Positions 1 to 5,725 of a DNA stretch of 5,937 nt are shown piece by piece. Numbering within the stretch: position 1 is the first letter of the stretch; each line of letters begins with the position of its first letter. The notes under the pieces are model-generated. The model did no database searches. It had not been told where the DNA came from and saw nothing but the letters and a program-made list of their open reading frames with translations. The stretch comes from an uncultured Oscillospiraceae bacterium. GTDB lineage: Bacteria > Bacillota > Clostridia > Oscillospirales > Acutalibacteraceae. The stretch lies in NCBI GenBank assembly GCA_958451705.1, contig CAUDRD010000112.1:1-5937 (forward strand). Reading direction: 5' to 3'. A program made the position numbers and the translations under genes.

Positions 1-365
1 TCCCACATTGCCATTGCGGCGTCAATAAGCGGGAACAGGTTTGTAAGGAATGACAATCCGAGCCACAGCAGAACATAGTGATACCACTGTACTCCGCCTA
101 CAAAGAAAATTCTTATAACTGCCGGCATTCCTATTGCAAAGCCCAAAAACAGGTTGAAGAGCATTGGGAAGAAACAGAAAAGGAACTGCCTTGCAGCTGT
201 TGGGAAAAATTCATGGTCAACATGACCGCACATTTCGCCTTTTGTAAAATAGCGGTTATCGTCAACGGGGCAATCGTATGTTTTGCACATTATATGCTCC
301 CAGTATCCGTGAAGGTAAGCTCCCGGAAAAGTGAGCACCTTAATTATAAATCCTACCATTTTCAC
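1..365 (-). CDS. Metallopeptidase-like integral membrane protein with altered HExxH site, partial (3' end outside window)
   Basis: An open frame of 121 codons reads from a GTG at 365 to the left edge without a stop. The start is supported by GGAGG at 379-375, nine bases upstream; the GTG overlaps the TGA of the preceding gene (GTGA), so translation is probably coupled. An in-frame ATG at 359 is the alternative. The protein begins with FPGAYLHGYWEHIMC (residues 13-27), then CGHVDHE (46-52), a long hydrophobic stretch (61-91), and a second one ending NLFPLIDAAMAMW (98-121). From memory, this order (FPGxxLHExxH, then GYVxHE, then a membrane region, then FPxxxDAxxLW) matches a clostridial metalloprotease-like membrane family. 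Here the position of the catalytic Glu is Gly20 and the second His is shifted to residue 24, so proteolytic activity is doubtful. Family assignment is by recollection of motifs; function is unknown. Its partner upstream is the zinc-ribbon/TPR membrane protein. Confidence 0.7.
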   Translation of the reverse strand, partial: MKMVGFIIKVLTFPGAYLHGYWEHIMCKTYDCPVDDNRYFTKGEMCGHVDHEFFPTAARQFLFCFFPMLFNLFLGFAIGMPAVIRIFFVGGVQWYHYVLLWLGLSFLTNLFPLIDAAMAMW

Positions 366-1912
366 TGAAGCTCGCCTCCATCCTCAAGAAAGATTTTTTC
401 AAGGGTTGTTTTACCCGCTTTGAAGTTTGTAACGTCTGTAAGATATGTGTATCCGTAGTTCTTAAGGAACTCCAGAGTTTCGTTATACTTTTCCTCGTTT
501 CCATTAAGTGTATAGCAGATTCCAAGAAGATTCGTGCTGTCTACGGACTGGTAGGTGTTCTGAGATTTTTCGGCGTACTCTATGCCTTCCTCGGTTTTAC
601 CGGCAAGGAGACACGCTACGCTGCGCTGACGGTAAATTTCTCCCAAAGCGTAGGTGTTGATTACGCCGTCGCCGCCTTCGCTTCCGTTAAACAGTTTTGC
701 AGCAGCATCCGCCTGAGAAATAGCCTTATCATAATCCTTATTCATTCTCGCAGTGTAAATTCTTACAATGTATGCGTCTGCAAACTCTTTATTAAGCTTG
801 AGCATTTCGTCGCAAAGCTCCAAAGCTCCCTCAGAATCTCCCGCTCTCACTTTAAGGGTTGCAAGCTTCGGCAGGAAAAGCCACGGGTATTCGTCTATAT
901 AATCCTGATTTTCGGAAATTACTTTAATAAGCTCATCTGCGCTTTTTGAAGCTTTAGCAGCGGCATAGTAGCGGTAATACTGCACGATTGCCGGATCGTA
1001 ATCATCGCTTTTGGCAAGCTCATCGAGAGCTTTTACCGCTGCATCGTAATCGAGATTTCCGTCCTCATCCGTTGCGGAGGTCAACGCCTGGTTGGCATCA
1101 GTAGAGGTGTTATTAAGCTTCTCGCTTTTTTTATAGAGGTTTTCAAGATATGAATTCCACGGCTTACCGAGAGTATCCTCATCATAACCCAGCTGTGTAA
1201 GCATCTGAGAGGCATACACGATCATTTCGCTGTCTTCATAGCACTTGAACATATTTTTGATAACATATCCCCTGTCGTTTCCGGCGGAAACACAGTCATA
1301 ATATGCATCCATGGCGGAAGTATACTTTTTATCCAGTCTCAGAGCATCGGCCTCTAAAACGCCTTTAAAGCTGTCGGCAGATTTGGCAAAATCTCTGCCG
1401 GCAAAAATCATAACGGCAACTGCAAGGACAAAAAGCACAGTGCCAATCCAGCTTACATGAGTTTTAAGACGAGCTTTTTCACATTCCTCACAGTAATCGC
1501 TTATATATTCGCCGTTTTCATCGGTCTTGCGTTCATTTTTTCCGCAGCGTATGCAAAGAGATTCGTCAATTTCTTCTGCCTTTTCTTCGCTTTCTTCTGC
1601 TTTTGCCTGTGTCTGTGTTTCTTCTTTTTCAGCGATCTTCGGAGCCTCTACCCCTTCAACGGTACGGTTTACAGTTGCAAGATTGTCCCAGTCGGAAATT
1701 GAATCGCTCTTTTCCGCCTGCTCCTTAGCCTTATCGAGCTCCTTTTGGAATAACGCTGCAAGCTCTTCAAGCTCTTCTTTTTCGGTTTTTTCGCCTTTTG
1801 GCTTATCAGCATTATCTGCCGAAGCCGCAGCTTCTTCCTGAGAATCAGCAGTTACAGCCTTTTCCTCTTCCGGCAAGCCTTCGCCTTTCTCTTTTTCTTT
1901 AAAATCTGACAA
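362..1912 (-). CDS. Acidic zinc-ribbon, single-span membrane protein with C-terminal TPR-like region
   Basis: The protein has 516 residues. The start is a TTG preceded by AAGGGAGG (1927-1920) at 7 bases; no ATG competes. Residues 1-118 are Glu/Lys/Ala-rich and strongly acidic, probably disordered. A four-cysteine zinc ribbon follows, with CIRC at 120-123 and CEEC at 141-144. One hydrophobic helix lies at about 155-173, preceded by basic residues (KARLKTH), which predicts the N-terminus inside and the C-terminus outside. Residues 180-516 are helical, with TPR-like repeats visible near 189-211, 351-407, 430-453 and 463-487. The product is therefore likely a membrane scaffold with a cytoplasmic zinc-binding head and an extracytoplasmic protein-interaction tail. 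I do not recognise a named family, and zinc binding and topology are inferences. It has its own promoter and overlaps the start of the protease-like gene downstream, with which it probably forms an operon. Confidence 0.85.
   Translation of the reverse strand: MSDFKEKEKGEGLPEEEKAVTADSQEEAAASADNADKPKGEKTEKEELEELAALFQKELDKAKEQAEKSDSISDWDNLATVNRTVEGVEAPKIAEKEETQTQAKAEESEEKAEEIDESLCIRCGKNERKTDENGEYISDYCEECEKARLKTHVSWIGTVLFVLAVAVMIFAGRDFAKSADSFKGVLEADALRLDKKYTSAMDAYYDCVSAGNDRGYVIKNMFKCYEDSEMIVYASQMLTQLGYDEDTLGKPWNSYLENLYKKSEKLNNTSTDANQALTSATDEDGNLDYDAAVKALDELAKSDDYDPAIVQYYRYYAAAKASKSADELIKVISENQDYIDEYPWLFLPKLATLKVRAGDSEGALELCDEMLKLNKEFADAYIVRIYTARMNKDYDKAISQADAAAKLFNGSEGGDGVINTYALGEIYRQRSVACLLAGKTEEGIEYAEKSQNTYQSVDSTNLLGICYTLNGNEEKYNETLEFLKNYGYTYLTDVTNFKAGKTTLEKIFLEDGGELQ
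375..379 (-). promoter_or_regulatory. Ribosome binding site deciding a GTG start
   Basis: GGAGG on the minus strand lies inside the last codons of the upstream gene. It is 9 bases from GTG at 365 and 15 bases from the in-frame ATG at 359. The 9-base spacing is near optimal, so GTG is preferred. Confidence 0.6.
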
Positions 1913-1919
1913 GGAAATA

Positions 1920-1927
1920 CCTCCCTT
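1920..1927 (-). promoter_or_regulatory. Strong ribosome binding site for a TTG start
   Basis: AAGGGAGG followed by T on the minus strand is a near-complete anti-16S match, 7 bases before TTG at 1912. It is what fixes the start of the zinc-ribbon/TPR gene. Confidence 0.75.
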
Positions 1928-1958
1928 AATTGGATATTCTTAAACTAATTGCTTTTCC

Positions 1959-1987
1959 ATTTTACCACGGGAAAACATCAATTTCAA
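1959..1987 (-). promoter_or_regulatory. Sigma-A-type promoter, extended -10, for the zinc-ribbon/TPR operon
   Basis: On the minus strand, TTGAAA (1987-1982) and TAAAAT (1964-1959) are separated by exactly 17 bases. TGG directly precedes the -10 and makes it an extended -10. Transcription would start near 1952, giving a leader of about 40 bases before the TTG at 1912. The promoter sits just downstream of the exodeoxyribonuclease stop codon, so the two-gene membrane operon can be expressed independently of that gene. Confidence 0.65.
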
Positions 1988-2023
1988 ACTTTTCGGCCAT
2001 TGTTTACAAACTCACAACAAAAT

Positions 2024-2782
2024 TCATAAATTCAAAACAACTTCTACAGGACAGTGGTCGGAACCGAAAATTTCAGGGTGTATGGCCGCCGAAACGAGCT
2101 TTTCTTTCATATTCTCTGACACACAGAAATAGTCGATACGCCATCCCGCATTGTTCTTTCTAGCGTTAAACATATATGACCACCAGGAATATGCTCCCTC
2201 AAGGTCGGGATAAAAATATCGAAATGAATCTACAAATCCCGCCTCGAGAAATCTTGTGAACTTCTCACGCTCTTCGTCGGAAAAACCTGCGTTGCCACGG
2301 TTGGTTTTCGGATTTTTCAAATCTATCTCATTGTGTGCTACGTTCATATCGCCGCAGACAACGACTCCTTTTTTCTCAGAAAGCTTTGCCGCATACTCAC
2401 GGAATGCATCGTCCCATTGCATTCTGTAATCGAGCCTTGCAAGCTCCCGCTGAGCGTTTGGAGTATATACATTTATAAGATAATACTCGGGAAACTCCAA
2501 AGTTATTACTCGGCCCTCATTATCCTCAATAAGTTCTCCCAGCCCGTAACTTACGGAAAGAGGCTCTTCCTTTGTAAAAACCGCCGTGCCGGAATATCCC
2601 TTTTTCTCTGCATAATTCCAGTAGCGGTAATATCCGTCCTCAGGCACTTCAAGCTGTCCCTGCTGTAATTTTGTCTCCTGTATACATATAACGTCGGGAT
2701 CGAGATTAGCCATGGCCTCAAAAAATCCTTTTCCCACGCAGGCTCTCAGGCCGTTTACGTTCCACGATATAAGCTTTTTCAT
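2024..2782 (-). CDS. exoA: Exodeoxyribonuclease III / class II AP endonuclease
   Basis: This 252-residue protein is a full-length member of the ExoIII/APE1 family (endonuclease/exonuclease/phosphatase fold). The family cleaves DNA 5' to abasic sites and removes 3'-blocking groups in base excision repair, using a divalent metal in the cytoplasm. The active-site residues are present in the family order: Asn8 in ISWNVNG, Glu36 in IQETK, Tyr106 in NVYTPN, Asp145 and Asn147 in GDMNVAH, Asp217 in RIDYF, and Asp242-His243 in GSDHCP. The ATG at 2782 has AGGAG six bases upstream (2793-2789), and the protein starts exactly at the conserved first strand. The best length match is to the short bacterial enzymes of Gram-positives, usually called exoA or xth. 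It is transcribed divergently from the padR-like gene. Confidence in function is very high; the choice of symbol is conventional. Confidence 0.97.
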   Translation of the reverse strand: MKKLISWNVNGLRACVGKGFFEAMANLDPDVICIQETKLQQGQLEVPEDGYYRYWNYAEKKGYSGTAVFTKEEPLSVSYGLGELIEDNEGRVITLEFPEYYLINVYTPNAQRELARLDYRMQWDDAFREYAAKLSEKKGVVVCGDMNVAHNEIDLKNPKTNRGNAGFSDEEREKFTRFLEAGFVDSFRYFYPDLEGAYSWWSYMFNARKNNAGWRIDYFCVSENMKEKLVSAAIHPEIFGSDHCPVEVVLNL

Positions 2783-2813
2783 AAAATTCTCCTTTCTGTG
2801 GATTTACATGGGT

Positions 2814-2842
2814 ATTTTATCATAAAAAGCCATGAAACAAAA
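2814..2842 (-). promoter_or_regulatory. Putative promoter of the exodeoxyribonuclease gene, extended -10
   Basis: On the minus strand, TAAAAT (2819-2814) is preceded by TGA, which fits an extended -10. The -35 is poor: TTTTGT at a 17-base spacing (2842-2837), or TTTGTT at 16. An extended -10 can compensate for a weak -35. The start would fall near 2807, with a leader of about 25 bases before the ATG at 2782. Confidence 0.45.
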
Positions 2843-2872
2843 GAATACAATAATCTTTGTGCAGTTAAGCCA

Positions 2873-2901
2873 TTGAACCCGCCTTAATATCGTTATATAA
2901 T
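2873..2901 (+). promoter_or_regulatory. Sigma-A-type promoter of the padR-like/DUF2812 operon
   Basis: TTGAAC (2873-2878) and a perfect TATAAT (2896-2901) are separated by 17 bases. The expected transcription start is near 2908, inside the palindromic operator. This leaves too little leader for the GTG at 2921 and supports the TTG start at 2939. Confidence 0.8.
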
Positions 2902-2917
2902 ATCATTAAACGATATT
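2886..2917 (+). promoter_or_regulatory. PadR-type operator: near-perfect palindrome plus an extra half-site
   Basis: Bases 2899-2917 form a 19-base palindrome, AATATCATTAAACGATATT, centred on 2908 with one mismatched pair (2905/2911). A further half-site, AATATCGTT, lies at 2886-2894 and is a perfect inverted match to the right arm AACGATATT (2909-2917). The three half-sites cover the -10 box and the expected transcription start, so a bound protein would block RNA polymerase. The adjacent padR-like gene is the obvious candidate for the binding protein, which implies autorepression. The repeats are seen directly; the binding protein is inferred. Confidence 0.7.
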
Positions 2918-2923
2918 GCAGTG

Positions 2924-2930
2924 AAAGGGG
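2924..2930 (+). promoter_or_regulatory. Ribosome binding site deciding the TTG start of the padR-like gene
   Basis: AAAGGGG lies 8 bases upstream of TTG at 2939. The upstream in-frame GTG at 2921 begins before this site and has no ribosome binding site of its own. Confidence 0.7.
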
Positions 2931-2938
2931 TTGGTTTT

Positions 2939-3262
2939 TTGCCGCGCAAATCAATGGAATCACTGACGGAATCTATGTTTTATGTGCTAATGGCATTTTG
3001 TCAAAAACCCATGTGCGGAATTGACGTTGCCGACTATATTGACAGGCGCACCAATGGAAGGTTGCAGATAGGTCCCGCCACCCTTTACACTATTCTTTCA
3101 AAATTTGAAAATGAAAGATACATCAGGGAAATTCAGGTAGAGGGCAGAAAGCGCACTTACAAAATCACCGAAAGAGGCTTACAGGCCTATGAAGATGAGC
3201 TTGAAAGGTTAAGGCACTGCATTTATGATGCCGAAACGGCAGCGAAAGAAAAGGAGGAATAA
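2939..3262 (+). CDS. PadR-family winged-helix transcriptional regulator
   Basis: Translated from TTG 2939, the protein has 107 residues and begins MPRKSMESLTESMFYVLMAF, the usual N-terminus of clostridial PadR regulators. A longer reading from GTG 2921 adds six residues without family support. The winged helix is clear: the recognition helix region is GPATLYTILSKFENERYI (45-62) and the wing is EGRKRTYKITERG (68-80). A short charged C-terminal helix, EDELERLR (85-92), is the probable dimerisation element, typical of the short PadR subfamily. The family usually represses its own operon and is released by a small molecule or stress signal. Here the gene is first in an operon with a DUF2812 membrane protein (two bases between stop and ATG), and a palindromic operator overlaps its promoter. 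The ligand cannot be predicted. Confidence 0.93.
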   Translation: MPRKSMESLTESMFYVLMAFCQKPMCGIDVADYIDRRTNGRLQIGPATLYTILSKFENERYIREIQVEGRKRTYKITERGLQAYEDELERLRHCIYDAETAAKEKEE

Positions 3263-3264
3263 CC

Positions 3265-4461
3265 ATGTCAACGGAAAAGAAATATATACGCCGTCATCTT
3301 CCCTGCCATCCCTATGATGTTGAGGGAATAGAAAGCTGGCTCACCGATATGGCGCAAAATGGATACGCTCTTGCTAAAGTTCCCGTGCGTTTCGGTTTTC
3401 TCCTTTTTCGGAAGGATGAACCACGGGACATCAGCTACCGTCTTGAAGCCTCGCCCCGAGGTGAAGGAATATGGAGCGACGCAGGAAAACCCGAAGAACA
3501 GGCAATTGAAATAAGCGAAAAATACGGCTGGGAGTTTGTGGTAAAATGCGGAGCTTTCTACATTTACCGCTCACTTAAGCCCCACACAAGGGAGCTTAAC
3601 ACCGACCCGGAAGTACAAGCGCTGTCGCTTAAAGCACTCATCAATAACAAACTCAAAAGTCTTTTTCCGGTTATACTTTGGTTAATAATTTTAGCGGCCG
3701 CATTAATCAAAAAAGGGCTTCCCGCTGTAATAGAAGCGCCTTTTTTGACCTGGATTTTACTTTCAGCCGTCATCCTCTTAAATCTAATCAATACCGTTTC
3801 AGAAATAATACATATAAGAAGGCTACAGAAAGCACTTCGTAAAAACGGAACCCTCAACCACAGAAAGAAAGTAAAAAAACACGCTTTTCTTTATTTTTTA
3901 AGCAGCAGTCTGCCGTTTCTGCTGGCTGTGCTTATGCTGATAATGGTACTCTATGTATTTTTACCGCCCAAAAGTACGGCTGAAAACTACAATATAGATC
4001 CCCCATTTGCCACAGTTGAAGATTTTTTTGCCGAAGAAAAACCGAACAATGATTATTTACTCACAGATGAAAGCTACACCGATGTCGGTCAGTGGCGGAG
4101 TTTGATTTCACCGAAAAATGTATACTGGCATGAACAAACTCAGGCGAAAGACAAAGGCGGAAATGAAACTTCAGTTTCACTTACTGTAAATTATCACGAA
4201 ATGATAAACGAAGCTCTTGGAAGAAAAACTGCGGAGGACTATTACCGGTACGATAACAAAAAAGATGATATGCAGGAAATAGAGCTTTCGGGAATTGAGG
4301 CGGATTACATAAAAGCATACAAAAGGCCTTCCGGCTACATAACGGTGATAATTCAAAAAGGGAACAAAGTTATTTACGCTTCGTTCTGCTATACTCCCAG
4401 TGATCAAAACGAATATGTTAACCCGTGGGTAAAAGTTCTTGCGAAAAGTATAGAAGCATAA
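3265..4461 (+). CDS. DUF2812 membrane protein with extracytoplasmic C-terminal domain
   Basis: The protein has 398 residues; its ATG has AAGGAGG (3251-3257) seven bases upstream, within the end of the padR-like gene. Residues 10-105 resemble the DUF2812 domain, with a basic-aromatic start, ESWLTDMAQNGYALAKV (23-39), FRKDEPRDISYRLE (48-61) and GWEFVVKCGAFYIYRS (88-103). Three hydrophobic helices follow at about 133-148, 158-178 and 206-233. The 2-3 loop is strongly basic (RRLQKALRK and HRKKVKKH), which predicts an inside N-terminus and an outside C-terminus. Residues 234-398 form a soluble domain that I do not recognise. DUF2812 proteins are commonly encoded next to PadR regulators in Firmicutes, and their biochemical function is not established to my knowledge. 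The operon arrangement suggests that the PadR protein controls the level of this membrane protein. Confidence 0.85.
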   Translation: MSTEKKYIRRHLPCHPYDVEGIESWLTDMAQNGYALAKVPVRFGFLLFRKDEPRDISYRLEASPRGEGIWSDAGKPEEQAIEISEKYGWEFVVKCGAFYIYRSLKPHTRELNTDPEVQALSLKALINNKLKSLFPVILWLIILAAALIKKGLPAVIEAPFLTWILLSAVILLNLINTVSEIIHIRRLQKALRKNGTLNHRKKVKKHAFLYFLSSSLPFLLAVLMLIMVLYVFLPPKSTAENYNIDPPFATVEDFFAEEKPNNDYLLTDESYTDVGQWRSLISPKNVYWHEQTQAKDKGGNETSVSLTVNYHEMINEALGRKTAEDYYRYDNKKDDMQEIELSGIEADYIKAYKRPSGYITVIIQKGNKVIYASFCYTPSDQNEYVNPWVKVLAKSIEA

Positions 4462-4470
4462 AACAGACAA

Positions 4471-4507
4471 AACAGCGGCTGAAACTTTGAAGTTTCAAAC
4501 CGCTGTT
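4471..4507 (+). terminator. Hairpin terminator after the padR-like/DUF2812 operon
   Basis: AACAGCGG (4471-4478) pairs with CCGCTGTT (4500-4507), and TGAAACTT (4480-4487) pairs with AAGTTTCA (4490-4497) around a two-base loop. Only a 1x2 internal bulge interrupts the stem, which starts 10 bases after the stop codon at 4461. The tail is T-rich but broken (TTACTGTTATTTA), so it is a strong hairpin with a weak U-tract. Confidence 0.65.
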
Positions 4508-4622
4508 ACTGTTATTTATAGGTAAGTTTTAAATTGAACTGATAAAAATTCAGATAGATACAAAAATACTTATACATACGCAAGCTTAAAAAATTACAAT
4601 TTTTCTTACGTCTCGTTTTTTG

Positions 4623-4651
4623 TGGACTTTTTTCCCGCTTTGTTATATAAT
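4623..4651 (+). promoter_or_regulatory. Sigma-A-type promoter of the lipoprotein gene
   Basis: A perfect TATAAT (4646-4651) lies 17 bases downstream of TGGACT (4623-4628), a four-of-six match to TTGACA. Transcription would start near 4658, giving a leader of about 30 bases that contains the GGAGG at 4673. The rest of the 4508-4687 spacer is AT-rich with nothing else convincing. Confidence 0.6.
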
Positions 4652-4672
4652 CTTTTTTGTAAATCGCCTTTT

Positions 4673-4677
4673 GGAGG
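4673..4677 (+). promoter_or_regulatory. Ribosome binding site deciding the ATG start of the lipoprotein gene
   Basis: GGAGG sits 10 bases before ATG 4688, followed immediately by a signal-peptide sequence. The frame remains open upstream to a GTG at 4622, but that lies at the -35 region of the promoter and cannot be the start. Confidence 0.7.
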
Positions 4678-4687
4678 ATGCTTAATT

Positions 4688-5704
4688 ATGAAAAAAATAT
4701 TTGCATCAATAGGAATTTTTCTTGCGCTCACGTTTGTGTTTTCCTCCTGCGACCTTCCGGTTGGAAATGTAATCACTGTGGGCAGCGTTGAGATTGACAA
4801 AGAAATCTATACCTACTATCTCGACAGTGCGGTTGCCTCTTCAGAAGGCGTGCCCGAAAGCACAGCCGTAATGAAGGAAGCGGCGGAAAACTGTGTGCGC
4901 TATGTGGCAATCAACACCGTTTTTTCAGAAATGGGACTCTCCCTTTCAGACAGCAAAAAGAGCAATGTTTCCCAAACAGTAAACAACCTTTGGCATTTAT
5001 ATGGAAATTATTATGAAAAAATAGGCGTTTCCAAACAAACTCTTACAAAGGTCTATGAGAGCAAAGCCTACGAAAACGCAATTTTCCTTGCCTATTATGA
5101 TACCAAAGGACTTACCCCTGTTCCGGAAGAAACTGTGAAAAAGTACTTCAACGATAACTATGCAATAATCAAATCCATAAACGGTTACCTTACCGATCTG
5201 GATGAAAACGGAAACACCGTTCCTATGGATTCAGAAAATCGTCAAAAAACCACAACGGCTTTTCAGAACCTCGTTGCAAAAATCAATGCAGGTACTCTTA
5301 TAGACGACGTATATTCCGATTATGTAGGTCAGGAAGGCTCTACAGTTCAGCCCGCAGTAATCAGCAAAAGCGCTTCTCCCCTTTACCCGGAAGGATTTTT
5401 TGACTCTGTAAAAGCAATAGAAGAGAATAAAGCCGCTGTTATTACGGTGGGAGATTATATTTTCGCCGTACAGCGCCTCGCCTCCGACACCGACTCTAAT
5501 ATCTATTATCAGCTTAACCGTGAAGACTGCCTGCTTAACCTTAAAGGCGCAGAGTTTGAAGAGCTGGTAGCCAAGTGGACAAGTAAATATTCCTTCGAAG
5601 TAAACCAAAGGTCAGCTAAGGCCTGCTACAAAAAAATAGCGGCAAATTCCTCTGCATTTGACACCTTTGAAAACGAAACACAAAGCGAAACCGAAACTCG
5701 ATAA
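4688..5704 (+). CDS. Lipoprotein with SurA/PrsA-like foldase architecture
   Basis: The protein has 338 residues from ATG 4688. Residues 1-21 are a lipoprotein signal, MKKIFASIGIFLALTFVFSSC, with Cys21 as the expected lipidated residue; Phe at -3 of the lipobox is atypical. The mature protein opens VITVGSVEIDKEIYTYYL (about 28-45), followed by a helical region to about 145, like the N-terminal chaperone domain of SurA/PrsA proteins. Residues about 150-270 recall a parvulin PPIase domain: VPEETVKKYFNDNY, then a helix with LVAKINAGTLIDDVYSDY, then LYPEGFFDSV and the strand GDYIFAVQRL. The HIL-type catalytic signature of parvulins is not visible, so isomerase activity is doubtful. The C-terminus is a Glu/Thr/Ser-rich tail. 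A role as an extracytoplasmic chaperone or foldase is inferred from architecture only. A small membrane-protein gene follows 21 bases after its stop. Confidence 0.75.
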   Translation: MKKIFASIGIFLALTFVFSSCDLPVGNVITVGSVEIDKEIYTYYLDSAVASSEGVPESTAVMKEAAENCVRYVAINTVFSEMGLSLSDSKKSNVSQTVNNLWHLYGNYYEKIGVSKQTLTKVYESKAYENAIFLAYYDTKGLTPVPEETVKKYFNDNYAIIKSINGYLTDLDENGNTVPMDSENRQKTTTAFQNLVAKINAGTLIDDVYSDYVGQEGSTVQPAVISKSASPLYPEGFFDSVKAIEENKAAVITVGDYIFAVQRLASDTDSNIYYQLNREDCLLNLKGAEFEELVAKWTSKYSFEVNQRSAKACYKKIAANSSAFDTFENETQSETETR

Positions 5705-5725
5705 TCACCCTGAAAGGATGACAAA

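Noticed and set aside
78..368. Plus-strand 96-codon open frame
   Set aside because: It lies antisense to the protease-like gene, has no ribosome binding site, and its protein looks like a reverse-frame shadow.
1457..1841. Two overlapping plus-strand open frames rich in Phe/Ser
   Set aside because: They are the complement of the Glu/Lys/Ala-rich low-complexity head of the zinc-ribbon protein; the bias explains the lack of stops.
2333..2668. Plus-strand 111-codon open frame
   Set aside because: It is antisense to the well-supported exodeoxyribonuclease gene, with no start signal.
2783..2938. Control of the exodeoxyribonuclease gene by the PadR operator in the shared intergenic region
   Set aside because: The exodeoxyribonuclease -10 (2814-2819) is about 70 bases from the nearest half-site, so direct blocking is unlikely.
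4534..4562. TTGAAC with a 17-base spacer to GATACA as a second promoter for the lipoprotein gene
   Set aside because: The -10 matches only three of six positions, and a perfect TATAAT exists closer to the gene.
4589..4604. AAAAATT-AC-AATTTTT palindrome
   Set aside because: It is pure A/T in an AT-rich spacer and too weak to form a terminator; chance is a sufficient explanation.
5231..5608. Minus-strand 125-codon open frame
   Set aside because: It is antisense to the lipoprotein gene and has no ribosome binding site or family resemblance.
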